Shown in pieces: positions 1 through 8,102 of a DNA stretch of 64,000 nt (position 1 is its first letter; each line of letters starts with the position of its first letter). Position numbers and translations under genes: made by a program. The notes under the pieces were generated by a model. That model made no database searches and was not told the origin of the DNA. It saw nothing but the letters and a program-made list of their open reading frames with translations. The DNA comes from Streptomyces monomycini (GTDB lineage Bacteria > Actinomycetota > Actinomycetes > Streptomycetales > Streptomycetaceae): contig NZ_JAFIQY010000033.1 in assembly GCF_022271435.1 (NCBI RefSeq), forward strand, positions 34,347 through 98,346. The letters run 5' to 3'.

Positions 1-286
1 CCTGAAGGGCTCCACGACCCTCGTCGCCGGCGCGGCGGGCGGCCCGGTGCGCGCCAACCCCACCGGCACGGGCTGGCTCGCCACCGCGGGCAGCGGCGAC
101 GTGCTGTCCGGACTGACCGGGTCCCTGCTGGCCACCGGCCTGCCCGCGCACGACGCGGCCGCCGTCGGCGCGTACCTGCACGGTCTGGCCGCCCGGCTGG
201 CGGCCACCCCGGACGGCGCGCCGATCCTGGCGACGGACGTGGCCGGGGCGCTGGGCGCGGCGTGGCGGGACGTCGGCCGCCACTGA
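1..286 (+). CDS. nnrD: ADP-dependent NAD(P)H-hydrate dehydratase, C-terminal part
   Basis: The reading frame is open from base 2 and runs off the left edge, so only about the last 94 residues are present. It dehydrates hydrated, damaged NAD(P)H in an ADP/ATP-dependent step of nicotinamide repair. The visible LKGSTTLVA strand and the ATAGSGDVLSG motif (codons near 84-116) are the ribokinase-fold nucleotide/active-site signature of the NnrD/CARKD family. In actinobacteria this domain is usually fused behind an NnrE epimerase domain, which would lie outside the window. alr follows 97 bp downstream on the same strand, the usual Streptomyces order. Confidence 0.9.
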   Translation, partial: LKGSTTLVAGAAGGPVRANPTGTGWLATAGSGDVLSGLTGSLLATGLPAHDAAAVGAYLHGLAARLAATPDGAPILATDVAGALGAAWRDVGRH

Positions 287-383
287 GGGCGCCGGGGCGC
301 GAGCCTGTACCGCGGGCGCCCGTGCGCACTCCCGCGCACCCGTCTCTCCCGGCCCCAACACCCCGTTCTGCGACACTGGGTGG

Positions 384-1544
384 ATGAACCATGCAGCCAT
401 GCGGGCCCGTGCGGCCGTGGACCTCGACGCGGTGCGCTCCAACGTGCGGGCGCTGCGGGCCCGGGCGCCCCGGGCCGAGCTGATGGCCGTGGTGAAGTCG
501 GACGCGTACGGCCACGGCGCGCTCCGGTGCGCCCGCGCGGCCCGGGAGGCCGGGGCGACGTGGCTGGGCACCGCGCTCCCCGAGGAGGCGTTCGCGCTGC
601 GCGCCGCGGGCGACACCGGCCGGCTGATGTGCTGGCTGTGGACGCCCGGCGGGCCCTGGCGGCAGGCCGTCGAGCAGGACATCGACGTGTCGGTCAGCGG
701 CATGTGGGCGCTGGCCGAGGTGACCGCGGCGGCGCGCGCGTGCGGCCGTACCGCCCGCGTCCAGCTGAAGGTCGACACGGGGCTGGGGCGCAGCGGCTGC
801 CAGCCCGTCGACTGGCCCGAACTGGTCGCCGCCGCCCGTGCCGCCGAGGCCGAGGGCGCGATACGGGTCACCGGCGTCTGGTCGCACTTCGCCTGCGCCG
901 ACGAGCCCGGTCACCCCTCCATCGACGCGCAGCTCGCGGTCTTCGCCGACGCGGACGCGGTGGCCCGCCGGGCGGGCCTGGACCCGGAGGTGCGCCACCA
1001 CGCCAACACCCCGGCGCTGCTCAGCCTCCCGCACGCGCACTTCGACCTGGTACGTGCCGGTATCGGCATCTACGGTGTCTCGCCCAGCCCCGAGATGGGC
1101 GCGCCGGAGGACTTCGGGCTGCGGCCCGCGATGACGCTGGAGGCGTCCCTGGCGTCGGTCAAGCACGTACCCGGCGGCCACGGCGTCTCGTACGGGCACC
1201 GCTACACGACGGCCGGGGAGACCACCCTCGCCCTGGTCCCGCTCGGCTACGCCGACGGCATCCCCCGCCATGCGTCGAACAGCGGACCGGTGCTGGTCGC
1301 GGGCAAATGGCGGACGGTCGCCGGCACCGTCGCGATGGACCAGTTCGTGGTGGACCTCGGCGGGGACCCGGCCCAGGTGGGCGACGTGGCCGTGCTGTTC
1401 GGCCCGGGGGACCGGGGGGAGCCGGGCGTCGAGGACTGGGCGCGTGCGACGGGCACGATCGGGTACGAGATCGTTACGCGGATCGGTACCCGGGTGCCAC
1501 GCGTCTATGTCGACGAACGCGCGGACACGGGGAGCGGGACATGA
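384..1544 (+). CDS. alr: Alanine racemase
   Basis: PLP enzyme that interconverts L- and D-alanine, supplying D-Ala for peptidoglycan in the cytoplasm. The 386-residue length is normal. The PLP-lysine motif VVKSDAYGHG is visible with Lys38, followed by the TIM-barrel HxN region (HHANTPALL) and the second-domain tyrosine motif GVSYGHRY. The ATG at 384 has only a weak GGGTGG upstream; the ATG at 399 is an alternative start. The stop overlaps the ATG of the next gene (ATGA), so the two are translationally coupled. It lies in the conserved nnrD-alr-hydrolase-tsaE order. Confidence 0.95.
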   Translation: MNHAAMRARAAVDLDAVRSNVRALRARAPRAELMAVVKSDAYGHGALRCARAAREAGATWLGTALPEEAFALRAAGDTGRLMCWLWTPGGPWRQAVEQDIDVSVSGMWALAEVTAAARACGRTARVQLKVDTGLGRSGCQPVDWPELVAAARAAEAEGAIRVTGVWSHFACADEPGHPSIDAQLAVFADADAVARRAGLDPEVRHHANTPALLSLPHAHFDLVRAGIGIYGVSPSPEMGAPEDFGLRPAMTLEASLASVKHVPGGHGVSYGHRYTTAGETTLALVPLGYADGIPRHASNSGPVLVAGKWRTVAGTVAMDQFVVDLGGDPAQVGDVAVLFGPGDRGEPGVEDWARATGTIGYEIVTRIGTRVPRVYVDERADTGSGT

Positions 1545-2812
1545 GCGACAGGACGGGGGCGGCCGCCGACGCCGCGATCGACGCGGCGGCCGAAGCGGCC
1601 ACGACGGCCGGCAACTGGACCCGGGCGGGACGGCGCGCGAGCCTCGCGGGCGTCGCGCTCGGCGTGGTCGCCGCGGGCGCCGCGGCGGGCGTCGCCGTCG
1701 AGCGGCTGACGGTCGGCCGGGGCGTACGGCGCAAGGCGCGGCTCGCGCTGGACGCGGCGGGCCCGTACGGCACGCTGCGCGGCACACCGGGCACGGCGGT
1801 CGCCGAGGACGGCACGGAGCTGCACTACGAGATCGACGAGCCGGACGACGGCAAGGACGGCAAGGGCAGCCGGAGCGGCAAGGGCGGCGGTGCCGGCGGC
1901 GCGCGCCGCAAGCGGCTGCTGGGGCTGCTGGGGCGCCGCTCCGGAGCGCCCACGGTCGTCTTCAGCCACGGCTACTGCCTGAACCAGGACTCCTGGCACT
2001 TCCAGCGCGCGGCCCTGCGCGGCGCGGTGCGCAGCGTCCACTGGGACCAGCGCAGCCACGGCCGCTCGGAGCGCGGCCGGGCCCAGCGCGACGGCACCGA
2101 ACCGGTCACCATCGAGCTGCTGGGCCGGGACCTGAAGGCGGTGCTGGACGCCGCCGTGCCCGAGGGGCCGATCGTGCTGGTCGGGCACTCCATGGGCGGT
2201 ATGACGGTGATGGCGCTGGCCGACCAGTACCCGGAGTACGTCGCGGAGCGGGTGGTCGGCGTGGCCCTGATCGGCACCTCGGCGGGCCGGCTCAGCGAGG
2301 TCGCCTTCGGCCTGCCGTCGCTGGGCGTCAAGGCGTTCCACCGTTTCGCGCCGGGCGTGCTCAAGGCGCTCGGCGCGCAGAGCGAGCTGGTCGAGAAGGG
2401 CCGCCGGGCGACCGCCGACCTCTTCGCCGGGCTGGTCAAGCGCTACTCCTTCGGTACGCCGAAAGAGGTGGACCCGGGGGTGGCGCGGTTCGCCGAGCGG
2501 ATGATCGAGGCGACCCCGATCGACGTCGTCGCCGAGTTCTTCCCGGCCTTCGCCGTGCACGACAAGACCGAGGCGCTGGTCGCGTTCGACCCCGTACCGG
2601 CGCTGGTGCTGGCCGGCGACCGGGACCTGATCACGCCGTCCGACCACAGCGACGCCATCGCCGGGCTGCTGCCGGGCGCTGAGTCGGTGTGCGAGGCGGG
2701 GGCGGGCCATCTGGTGATGCTGGAGCGCCCCGAGGTGGTCAGCGGCCATCTGGAGACGCTGATCGAGCGGGCGGCGGCGACGGCGGCGGCTGCCCGGTCG
2801 GCGCGGGCGTAG
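1541..2812 (+). CDS. Alpha/beta-fold hydrolase, membrane-anchored
   Basis: 423 residues beginning at the ATG that overlaps the alr stop. An N-terminal Ala/Gly-rich hydrophobic stretch (about residues 33-53) is probably a membrane anchor. A basic Gly/Lys-rich linker follows (about 105-125), then an alpha/beta hydrolase domain with the oxyanion-region HGYCLNQDSW, the nucleophile elbow GHSMGGM, an acid in AGDRDLITP and a late histidine in GAGHLVMLE. The full Ser-Asp-His triad is therefore present. The substrate is unknown. Conservation next to alr and tsaE is typical of Streptomyces, but the role in that context is not established. The longer frame upstream is only an alr shadow. Confidence 0.85.
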   Translation: MSDRTGAAADAAIDAAAEAATTAGNWTRAGRRASLAGVALGVVAAGAAAGVAVERLTVGRGVRRKARLALDAAGPYGTLRGTPGTAVAEDGTELHYEIDEPDDGKDGKGSRSGKGGGAGGARRKRLLGLLGRRSGAPTVVFSHGYCLNQDSWHFQRAALRGAVRSVHWDQRSHGRSERGRAQRDGTEPVTIELLGRDLKAVLDAAVPEGPIVLVGHSMGGMTVMALADQYPEYVAERVVGVALIGTSAGRLSEVAFGLPSLGVKAFHRFAPGVLKALGAQSELVEKGRRATADLFAGLVKRYSFGTPKEVDPGVARFAERMIEATPIDVVAEFFPAFAVHDKTEALVAFDPVPALVLAGDRDLITPSDHSDAIAGLLPGAESVCEAGAGHLVMLERPEVVSGHLETLIERAAATAAAARSARA

Positions 2813-2904
2813 CGGCGCGGCCGTCGGGTCCGGACGGGCCCGGCGGCGTCCGTCCGCCGCGGACGGGTTCGAAATGCCGGTTGTGCGCGCCGTACCATCG
2901 GCGC

Positions 2905-3441
2905 ATGAGCGCCACCGAGACGATCGAGCACGTAACCGTCAACTCGCCCCAGCGGATGCAGGAGTTGGGCCGCGCCCTGGCCGGGCTGCTGCGCCCGGGG
3001 GACCTGGTGCTGCTGACCGGGGAGCTGGGCGCGGGCAAGACGACGCTGACCCGCGGGCTGGGCGAGGGCCTCGGCGTGCGCGGCGCGGTCACCTCGCCGA
3101 CCTTCGTGATCGCCCGGGTGCACCCGCCGCTGGCCGGCGGACCGGCCCTGGTGCACGTGGACGCGTACCGGCTCGGCGGCGGCCTGGACGAGATGGAGGA
3201 CCTGGACCTCGACGTGTCGCTGCCCGAGTCGGTGGTGGTCGTGGAGTGGGGCGACGGCAAGGTCGAGGAGCTGTCCGAGGACCGGCTGCACGTGGTCATC
3301 GAGCGCGCCGTCGGCGCGGACGCGCCCGCCGCGTCCGCCGACGGGGAGGCGCCGGACGAGGACGACGTGCGCGAGGTCACGGTGCGCGGTGTCGGGGCGC
3401 GCTGGGCGGACGTGGACCTGACGGTGCTGGCCGGGGTGTAG
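2905..3441 (+). CDS. tsaE: tRNA t6A biosynthesis ATPase TsaE
   Basis: Small P-loop ATPase that, with TsaB and TsaD, drives threonylcarbamoyl transfer to A37 of ANN-decoding tRNAs. The 178-residue protein has Walker A GELGAGKTT (residues 39-47), the TSPTFV switch region, the HVDAYRL motif and the VVEWGD strand typical of the family. The ATG at 2905 was chosen because it matches the family N-terminus; an upstream extension to 2689 is not family-like. An acidic insert (ADGEAPDEDD) near the C-terminus is a local embellishment. tsaB, rimI and tsaD lie 1 kb downstream, separated by two small genes. Confidence 0.93.
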   Translation: MSATETIEHVTVNSPQRMQELGRALAGLLRPGDLVLLTGELGAGKTTLTRGLGEGLGVRGAVTSPTFVIARVHPPLAGGPALVHVDAYRLGGGLDEMEDLDLDVSLPESVVVVEWGDGKVEELSEDRLHVVIERAVGADAPAASADGEAPDEDDVREVTVRGVGARWADVDLTVLAGV

Positions 3442-3531
3442 GCGGCGCCCGTACCGTAGTTTCCGACAAGCCGTCGGGAAGATGTTGCGCGCGCGGCGCC
3501 GAACGTGGTCACATGGGTGAAGAGAGAGCCG

Positions 3532-3547
3532 GTTAGGTCTGCCTAAC
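3532..3547. promoter_or_regulatory. Palindrome upstream of the 74-aa gene
   Basis: GTTAGGTCTGCCTAAC forms a perfect 6-bp inverted repeat around a 4-nt centre, 35 bp upstream of the next start codon. The TTAGG/CCTAA arms recall DtxR/IdeR iron boxes, but the spacing is shorter than the 19-bp consensus. Operator role is inferred only. Confidence 0.35.
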
Positions 3548-3582
3548 TACGCCCGCTTGCCCAGGAGCCACGGGAGGCATCC

Positions 3583-3807
3583 ATGTCGGCCCACCAGCCC
3601 GTCACCGCAGCGGTCCGCAACGGCGCGGCCGAACCGACGCCGACCATGAACCAGCTGCTGGCGGCGTGCGCCGCGGCCAGCGCGGTGTCCACGCCCCCGC
3701 GGCCGCCGTCCCGGGCCGAGGGAGCGGAAGACGCCGAGGGCACCGAGAGCGCCGAGGGCACCGAGAACTCCGAGGACATCGAGGGCGACGCGCGCGACGC
3801 GGCATAG
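3583..3807 (+). CDS. Small hypothetical protein, acidic C-terminus
   Basis: 74 residues with a good ribosome site (GGGAGG, about 5 nt before the ATG). The N-terminal half (ending TMNQLLAACAAASAVSTPP) looks like an amphipathic or weakly hydrophobic helix. The C-terminal half is a low-complexity acidic repeat of A/T-E-G/S-A-E units encoded by near-identical 12-bp repeats. No domain is recognised. It may be a Streptomyces-restricted conserved small protein; function unknown. The palindrome 35 bp upstream suggests regulated expression. Confidence 0.55.
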   Translation: MSAHQPVTAAVRNGAAEPTPTMNQLLAACAAASAVSTPPRPPSRAEGAEDAEGTESAEGTENSEDIEGDARDAA

Positions 3808-3850
3808 CGGGGGCGCGCGCCCCGCGCGTCGGCTTACGCCCCGCCCCGGC

Positions 3851-4417
3851 TCACTTCACGACGACGATCTTCGTCTTGTTCAGCGCGAAGTCCCACATCG
3901 CCGTGCCGTCCGCACGCGCCTCGCGGATGCCGCCGGTCTTCTTCGTCGCGTTCGGGTCCGGCATGGAGCCGTCGACCGCCGCGCTGAAGCCGACCACCAC
4001 ACCGTCGGCCATGGCGAAACGCACCACGTGCTCGACCGGCACCCCGTCGGAGCCGGTGAGCTTCAGGGTCCGGCCGCTGACCTTGTACGTGCCCGGGGCC
4101 GGGCTGACGGAGCTCGGCGTGACCTCGTACGTCCGCTTCACCTTGCCGTCCGCCGTGACCAGCCACACCCGCCGCGCGCCCAGCGCGTAGACGACCCGCT
4201 CGCCCTCGCCCGAGTCGGCCGGCACCGGCACCTCGGTCTTCTGCTGGTCCGCGCCGCCCTTGCCCTTGCCGGGAGCCGGGCTCGCGGTCGACGACGGCTG
4301 CTTGCCCGGAGTGATGTGGTCGGGGGCCGAGGCGGACGCCTGGTAGGCCAGGAAACCGACGGCGGCGAGCGCAACCGTGGTCAGAGCGGTGACGATCGAG
4401 CTGCTCTTTGCGGACAC
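3851..4417 (-). CDS. Membrane-anchored secreted hypothetical protein
   Basis: 188 residues from a GTG at 4417, chosen because AAAGGTGG lies upstream at good spacing; the frame extends back to 4531 without a ribosome site. One hydrophobic segment (about residues 9-26) is followed by a Pro/Ser/Gly-rich linker and an extracytoplasmic domain of mixed beta strands. Motifs seen include VWLVTADGKVKRTYEV, GTYKV and a C-terminal AMWDFALNKTKIVVV. No catalytic motif is visible. It is transcribed against its t6A-pathway neighbours, so it is probably unrelated to them. Widely present beside tsaB in Streptomyces as far as I recall; function unknown. Confidence 0.75.
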   Translation of the reverse strand: MSAKSSSIVTALTTVALAAVGFLAYQASASAPDHITPGKQPSSTASPAPGKGKGGADQQKTEVPVPADSGEGERVVYALGARRVWLVTADGKVKRTYEVTPSSVSPAPGTYKVSGRTLKLTGSDGVPVEHVVRFAMADGVVVGFSAAVDGSMPDPNATKKTGGIREARADGTAMWDFALNKTKIVVVK

Positions 4418-4503
4418 CGCCGTGCCACCTTTCGTACGCGCGTGACTACGGGTGACGGTAGCACCCGGCAAGGCACCCGCGGCCGCGCCGTAGTCTTGGA
4501 GGC

Positions 4504-5163
4504 GTGCTGCTGCTTGCTCTGGACACCGCAACCCCCGCCGTCACCGTCGCCGTCCACGACGGCTCCCGCGTCCTCGCCGAGGAGCGCCAGGTGGACGCCC
4601 GCCGGCACGGCGAACTGCTGCTGCCCGCCGTCGACCGGGTCCTCGCCGAGGCCGGCGTGAAACTCGGCGCGGTGACCGACATCGTCGTCGGCGTCGGCCC
4701 CGGCCCGTACACGGGCCTGCGGGTCGGTCTCGTCACGGCCGCGACGTTCGGGGCCGCGCTCGACGTGCCGGTGCACGGCCTGTGCACGCTGGACGGCATC
4801 GCGTACGCCGCCGGGCTCGACGAGCCGTTCCTGGTGGCGACCGACGCCCGCCGCAAGGAGGTCTACTGGGCGCGCTACGCCGACGCCCGCACGCGGCTCA
4901 CCGAGCCCGCCGTGGACCGCCCCGCGGACATCGCCGACGAGGCCGGCGCGCTGCCGTCGGTGGGCGCGGGCGCGCTGCTGTACGCCGGCACGTTCACCGG
5001 CGTACGGGACGGCGGCCCGGAGCACCAGTCCGCGGGCGCGCTCGCCGGGCTGGCCGCCGAGAAGCTCGCGCGCGGCGCGGAACTGCTGCCGCCGCAGCCG
5101 CTGTACCTGCGCCGCCCGGACGCGCAGGTGCCCGCCAACTACAAGGTGGTCACCCCCAAGTGA
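4504..5163 (+). CDS. tsaB: tRNA t6A biosynthesis protein TsaB
   Basis: Non-catalytic ASKHA-fold partner that dimerises with TsaD for t6A37 formation on tRNA. The 219-residue protein starts LLLALDTATPAVTVAV, and shows the family motif VGVGPGPYTGLRVGLVTA and the DARRKEVYWARY strand. The GTG at 4504 matches the family start. The stop codon overlaps the GTG of rimI (GTGA), so the two genes are coupled. The divergent membrane protein starts 86 bp away, and this short gap must hold both promoters. Confidence 0.93.
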   Translation: MLLLALDTATPAVTVAVHDGSRVLAEERQVDARRHGELLLPAVDRVLAEAGVKLGAVTDIVVGVGPGPYTGLRVGLVTAATFGAALDVPVHGLCTLDGIAYAAGLDEPFLVATDARRKEVYWARYADARTRLTEPAVDRPADIADEAGALPSVGAGALLYAGTFTGVRDGGPEHQSAGALAGLAAEKLARGAELLPPQPLYLRRPDAQVPANYKVVTPK

Positions 5164-5750
5164 CCGCGCGGACGGCGGCCGGAGACGGCGCGCGCGACGG
5201 CGCCGTACTCCGCGAGATGCGCTGGTGGGACATCGCGCCGGTGCTGGACCTGGAGCGCGAGCTGTTCCCCGAGGACGCCTGGTCGGCGGGCATGTTCTGG
5301 TCCGAGCTGGCGCACGCGCGCGGCCCGGCCGCCAACCGCCGCTACCTCGTCGCCGAACGGGACGGCCGCCTGGTCGGCTACGGCGGCCTGGCCGCCGTCG
5401 ACGGCACCGGCGACATCCAGACCATCGCCACCGCCCGCGACCAGTGGGGCTCCGGCCTCGGCGCCCGGCTGCTGACCGAGCTGCTGTCCGCCGCCACCGC
5501 CTTCGAATGCGCCGAGGTGCTGCTCGAAGTGCGCGTCGACAACACCCGGGCACAGCGCCTGTACGAGCGGTTCGGCTTCGAGCCGATCGGCTTCCGGCGC
5601 GGCTACTACCAGCCCGGCAACGTGGACGCCCTCGTCATGCGCCGTACCACCGAGTCCCCCTCCGAATCCCCGGCCGATTCCGCCCCCGGGCCGGCCGACG
5701 ACGCCCCCTCCTCCCCACCCCCCGCGCAAGGAAACCGGACCCATGGCTGA
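5160..5750 (+). CDS. rimI: Ribosomal-protein-alanine N-acetyltransferase RimI
   Basis: GNAT-fold enzyme, about 196 residues from the GTG overlapping the tsaB stop. The family acetylates the N-terminal alanine of ribosomal protein S18 and related substrates. The acetyl-CoA loop is visible as RDQWGSGLGARLL, followed by LLEVRVDNTRAQRLYERFGF, the canonical RimI helix and strand. The last ~35 residues are a Ser/Pro/Asp-rich tail outside the fold. It overlaps tsaD by 8 bp, so tsaB-rimI-tsaD form a tight operon, an arrangement common to actinobacteria. Confidence 0.93.
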   Translation: MTARTAAGDGARDGAVLREMRWWDIAPVLDLERELFPEDAWSAGMFWSELAHARGPAANRRYLVAERDGRLVGYGGLAAVDGTGDIQTIATARDQWGSGLGARLLTELLSAATAFECAEVLLEVRVDNTRAQRLYERFGFEPIGFRRGYYQPGNVDALVMRRTTESPSESPADSAPGPADDAPSSPPPAQGNRTHG

Positions 5751-6876
5751 CGAACCGCTCGTCCTCGGCATCGAGACCTCCTGCGACGAAACCGGCGTCG
5801 GCATCGTGCGCGGCCACACGCTCCTCGCGGACGCCGTCGCCTCCAGCGTCGACGAGCACGCGCGCTTCGGCGGCGTCGTCCCGGAGGTGGCCTCGCGCGC
5901 GCATCTGGAGGCGATGGTCCCCACCATCCAGCGTGCCCTGAAGGAGGCCGGGGTGGCGGCGTCCGACCTCGACGGCATCGCGGTCACCGCCGGCCCCGGC
6001 CTGGCGGGCGCCCTGCTCGTCGGTGTCTCGGCGGCCAAGGCGTACGCCTACGCCCTCGGCAAGCCGCTCTACGGCGTCAACCACCTCGCCTCGCACATCT
6101 GCGTCGACCAGTTGGAACACGGCGCCCTGCCCGAACCGACGATGGCCCTGCTGGTCTCCGGCGGCCACTCCTCGCTCCTGCTGGCCCCCGACATCACCTC
6201 CGACGTACGCCCCCTCGGCTCGACCATCGACGACGCGGCGGGCGAGGCGTTCGACAAGGTCGCCCGCGTCCTGCACCTGGGCTTCCCGGGCGGTCCGGTC
6301 ATCGACCGCTACGCGCGCGAGGGCGACCCGGAGGCGATCCGCTTCCCGCGCGGCCTGACCGGCTCCCGCGACCCCGTCTACGACTTCTCCTTCTCCGGCC
6401 TCAAGACGGCCGTCGCCCGCTGGATCGAGGCGAAGCGCGCCGCGGGCGAGGAGGTCCCGGTCGCGGACGTCGCGGCGTCCTTCCAGGAAGCGGTCGTCGA
6501 CGTCCTGACCCGCAAGGCCGTACGCGCCTGCAAGGACAACGGCGTCGACCACCTGATGATCGGCGGCGGCGTCGCCGCCAACTCCCGCCTCCGCGCGCTG
6601 GCCCAGCACCGCTGCGAGAAGGCGGGCATCACCCTGCGCGTCCCCCGCCCCAAACTCTGCACCGACAACGGCGCCATGGTCGCCGCCCTCGGCGCCGAAA
6701 TGGTCGCCCGCAACCGCCCCGCCTCCGCCTGGGACCTCCCGGCCGACTCCTCCCTGCCGGTGACGGAGCCCCACGTACCGGCCCCGGACCACGATCACGG
6801 GGCCCACGGCCACGGGGGCCACGGTCATGACCACGACCACTTCCACGAGCTGAGCAAGGACAACTTGTACTCGTAG
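5743..6876 (+). CDS. tsaD: tRNA N6-threonylcarbamoyladenosine transferase TsaD
   Basis: Catalytic subunit that transfers threonylcarbamoyl from TC-AMP to tRNA A37. The 377-residue protein has GIETSCDETGVG at the N-terminus, the metal-binding HLASH motif, ALLVSGGHSSL, and DYDF-type FSFSGLKTAVAR, ending in the nucleotide-binding MIGGGVAANSRLR. The core ends near residue 350. A histidine-rich tail of about 30 residues (alternating H, G and D) follows and is absent from most non-actinobacterial homologues; it could bind Ni/Zn/Fe. GroEL1 in this window carries a similar tail. Confidence 0.95.
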   Translation: MADEPLVLGIETSCDETGVGIVRGHTLLADAVASSVDEHARFGGVVPEVASRAHLEAMVPTIQRALKEAGVAASDLDGIAVTAGPGLAGALLVGVSAAKAYAYALGKPLYGVNHLASHICVDQLEHGALPEPTMALLVSGGHSSLLLAPDITSDVRPLGSTIDDAAGEAFDKVARVLHLGFPGGPVIDRYAREGDPEAIRFPRGLTGSRDPVYDFSFSGLKTAVARWIEAKRAAGEEVPVADVAASFQEAVVDVLTRKAVRACKDNGVDHLMIGGGVAANSRLRALAQHRCEKAGITLRVPRPKLCTDNGAMVAALGAEMVARNRPASAWDLPADSSLPVTEPHVPAPDHDHGAHGHGGHGHDHDHFHELSKDNLYS

Positions 6877-6996
6877 GGGGAGAGCCGCCGCGACACGCCT
6901 CACGGCACCTGCCGCGCCACTCGTTCGCATGAAGCGTCCCGGTTCCCGCTGGCTACTCTGGGCCCACGGCCCAGCATCCCGCCCAGGGGAGAACCG

Positions 6997-7353
6997 ATGA
7001 CCGCCAGCGCTTCCGAGAGCCCCCTCATCCCACAGCCACAAGCCTCGATCACGCTGTTGCGTGAGGCCGTGGCGCAGATCGCGCCTGCGGCCCTGCCGGC
7101 CTTCACCCGCGAACTGTCGCACGCCGCCGACCAGGCGCGACAGGGCTCCGACCTGTTGCCATTGCGCCGCTTCACGATGCAGTGGGCCGTTTACGTGCAC
7201 ATCCAGCGTCACCCCGGGGTCGCCGCCAGGTTCCGGGAACTGGAAGACCTGGCCGTGGCCACCGACGACGTGGAAGAGGCCCGGAGCGCGGTGGCCGAAC
7301 TGGGCCGCATCCTGGACGCCGCCCACGCCGCCGTAGCGCAGGAAACGTCTTGA
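6997..7353 (+). CDS. DUF6247-like small protein, possible antitoxin-type partner
   Basis: 118 residues with GGGGAG ahead of the ATG. Its central region (ALPAFTRELSHAADQA then PLRRFTMQWAVYVHIQRHP) resembles actinobacterial DUF6247 proteins, which usually occur as first genes of small two-gene units. It is helical with no membrane segment. The stop overlaps the TTG start of the next ORF, so they are co-translated. DUF assignment is from memory of family pattern, not a search. The pair follows tsaD by 120 bp and may be an accessory insertion. Confidence 0.6.
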   Translation: MTASASESPLIPQPQASITLLREAVAQIAPAALPAFTRELSHAADQARQGSDLLPLRRFTMQWAVYVHIQRHPGVAARFRELEDLAVATDDVEEARSAVAELGRILDAAHAAVAQETS

Positions 7354-7622
7354 AGGAGCCGTGGAAGGGGGAGTACGACCCCGACACCCGGCATGTGACG
7401 GGCGGCCTTCCGGCCGAGGTGGTGGCTGAGGTCGAGCATCTGGTCGGCCAGCTCGTCGAACTGGCCGAAGTGGGTGTAGACATCACCGACATGGGCTACG
7501 GTCCTCGCCCAGGTGGATTGCGCCGGATGGATGCGGCAGGCGGCTATTTCTTCTTCCTGCCGCTTCCCCGAAGCAAGCTGGTGGCCGTCACACGCGTCAT
7601 TCCGCCGTTCGCGAGCCTCTGA
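7350..7622 (+). CDS. Small hypothetical protein coupled to the DUF6247-like gene
   Basis: 90 residues if translation begins at the TTG at 7350, which overlaps the previous stop and has AGGAAA about 7 nt upstream; no ATG or GTG start exists near the beginning of the frame. The protein has a helix rich in E/V (AEVVAEVEHLVGQLVELA) followed by beta strands ending GGYFFFLPLPRSKLVAVTRV. A helix-then-beta-hairpin order is reminiscent of RelE-like toxins, but no catalytic residues can be assigned. Function is unknown; the tight coupling is the strongest evidence that it works with the preceding gene. Confidence 0.55.
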   Translation: MKEPWKGEYDPDTRHVTGGLPAEVVAEVEHLVGQLVELAEVGVDITDMGYGPRPGGLRRMDAAGGYFFFLPLPRSKLVAVTRVIPPFASL

Positions 7623-7708
7623 GAGAACGCCCTGCCCCACTCGCCCCCTGACGCCAGGTCATACCCTGGTTATAGCTCGCATATGTGGTTACGGGGAGGC
7701 GGCAGGCT

Positions 7709-8074
7709 GTGAACTGGATCTGGTGGGTGTTCGCGTTCTTCATGGCGGGGGGTTTCGCGAAGGTCGCGGATGTCGGGCGGAAGGCGATGAGTACGCGGCA
7801 CGCGCGGAAGATGGAGCGGCTGGAAGGCACGCGGCGCGAGCGGCTGGAGCTGGAGGCGGCGCAGCGGCCGCCAGAGGCGGTGTGCGGGTGTACGCACCAT
7901 CTCGCCAAGCATGACAAGCAGGGCAGGTGCCATGAGGCGGTCCAGGTGCCGACGGCCTGGGACGCGGAGAAGAAGCCGGTCGCGTACGAGCCGGGGCAGT
8001 GCACCTGTCAGCAGTACGTCGGCCCGCAGCCCCTGTCGCAGGTGTTCGCGGAGGAGCTGACGGACCGGGCGTAG
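7709..8074 (+). CDS. Cysteine-rich membrane-associated hypothetical protein
   Basis: 121 residues from the GTG at 7709, preceded by GGGGAGGC. An N-terminal Trp/Phe-rich hydrophobic segment (about residues 2-17) is followed by a charged helix. The C-terminal half carries CGCTHHLAKHD, then a Cys at GRCHEA and a CTC triplet at GQCTCQQY; this spread of Cys and His could bind zinc or another metal. No known domain is recognised. It stands alone, 28 bp before the convergent methyltransferase. Confidence 0.65.
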   Translation: MNWIWWVFAFFMAGGFAKVADVGRKAMSTRHARKMERLEGTRRERLELEAAQRPPEAVCGCTHHLAKHDKQGRCHEAVQVPTAWDAEKKPVAYEPGQCTCQQYVGPQPLSQVFAEELTDRA

Positions 8075-8102
8075 GCGGCCTCAGGACCGGGCATAGGCGG
8101 CC

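Noticed and set aside
380..2812. 810-codon frame starting before alr
   Set aside because: Only the part from 1541 is the hydrolase; the upstream part is an Arg/Gly-rich shadow of alr.
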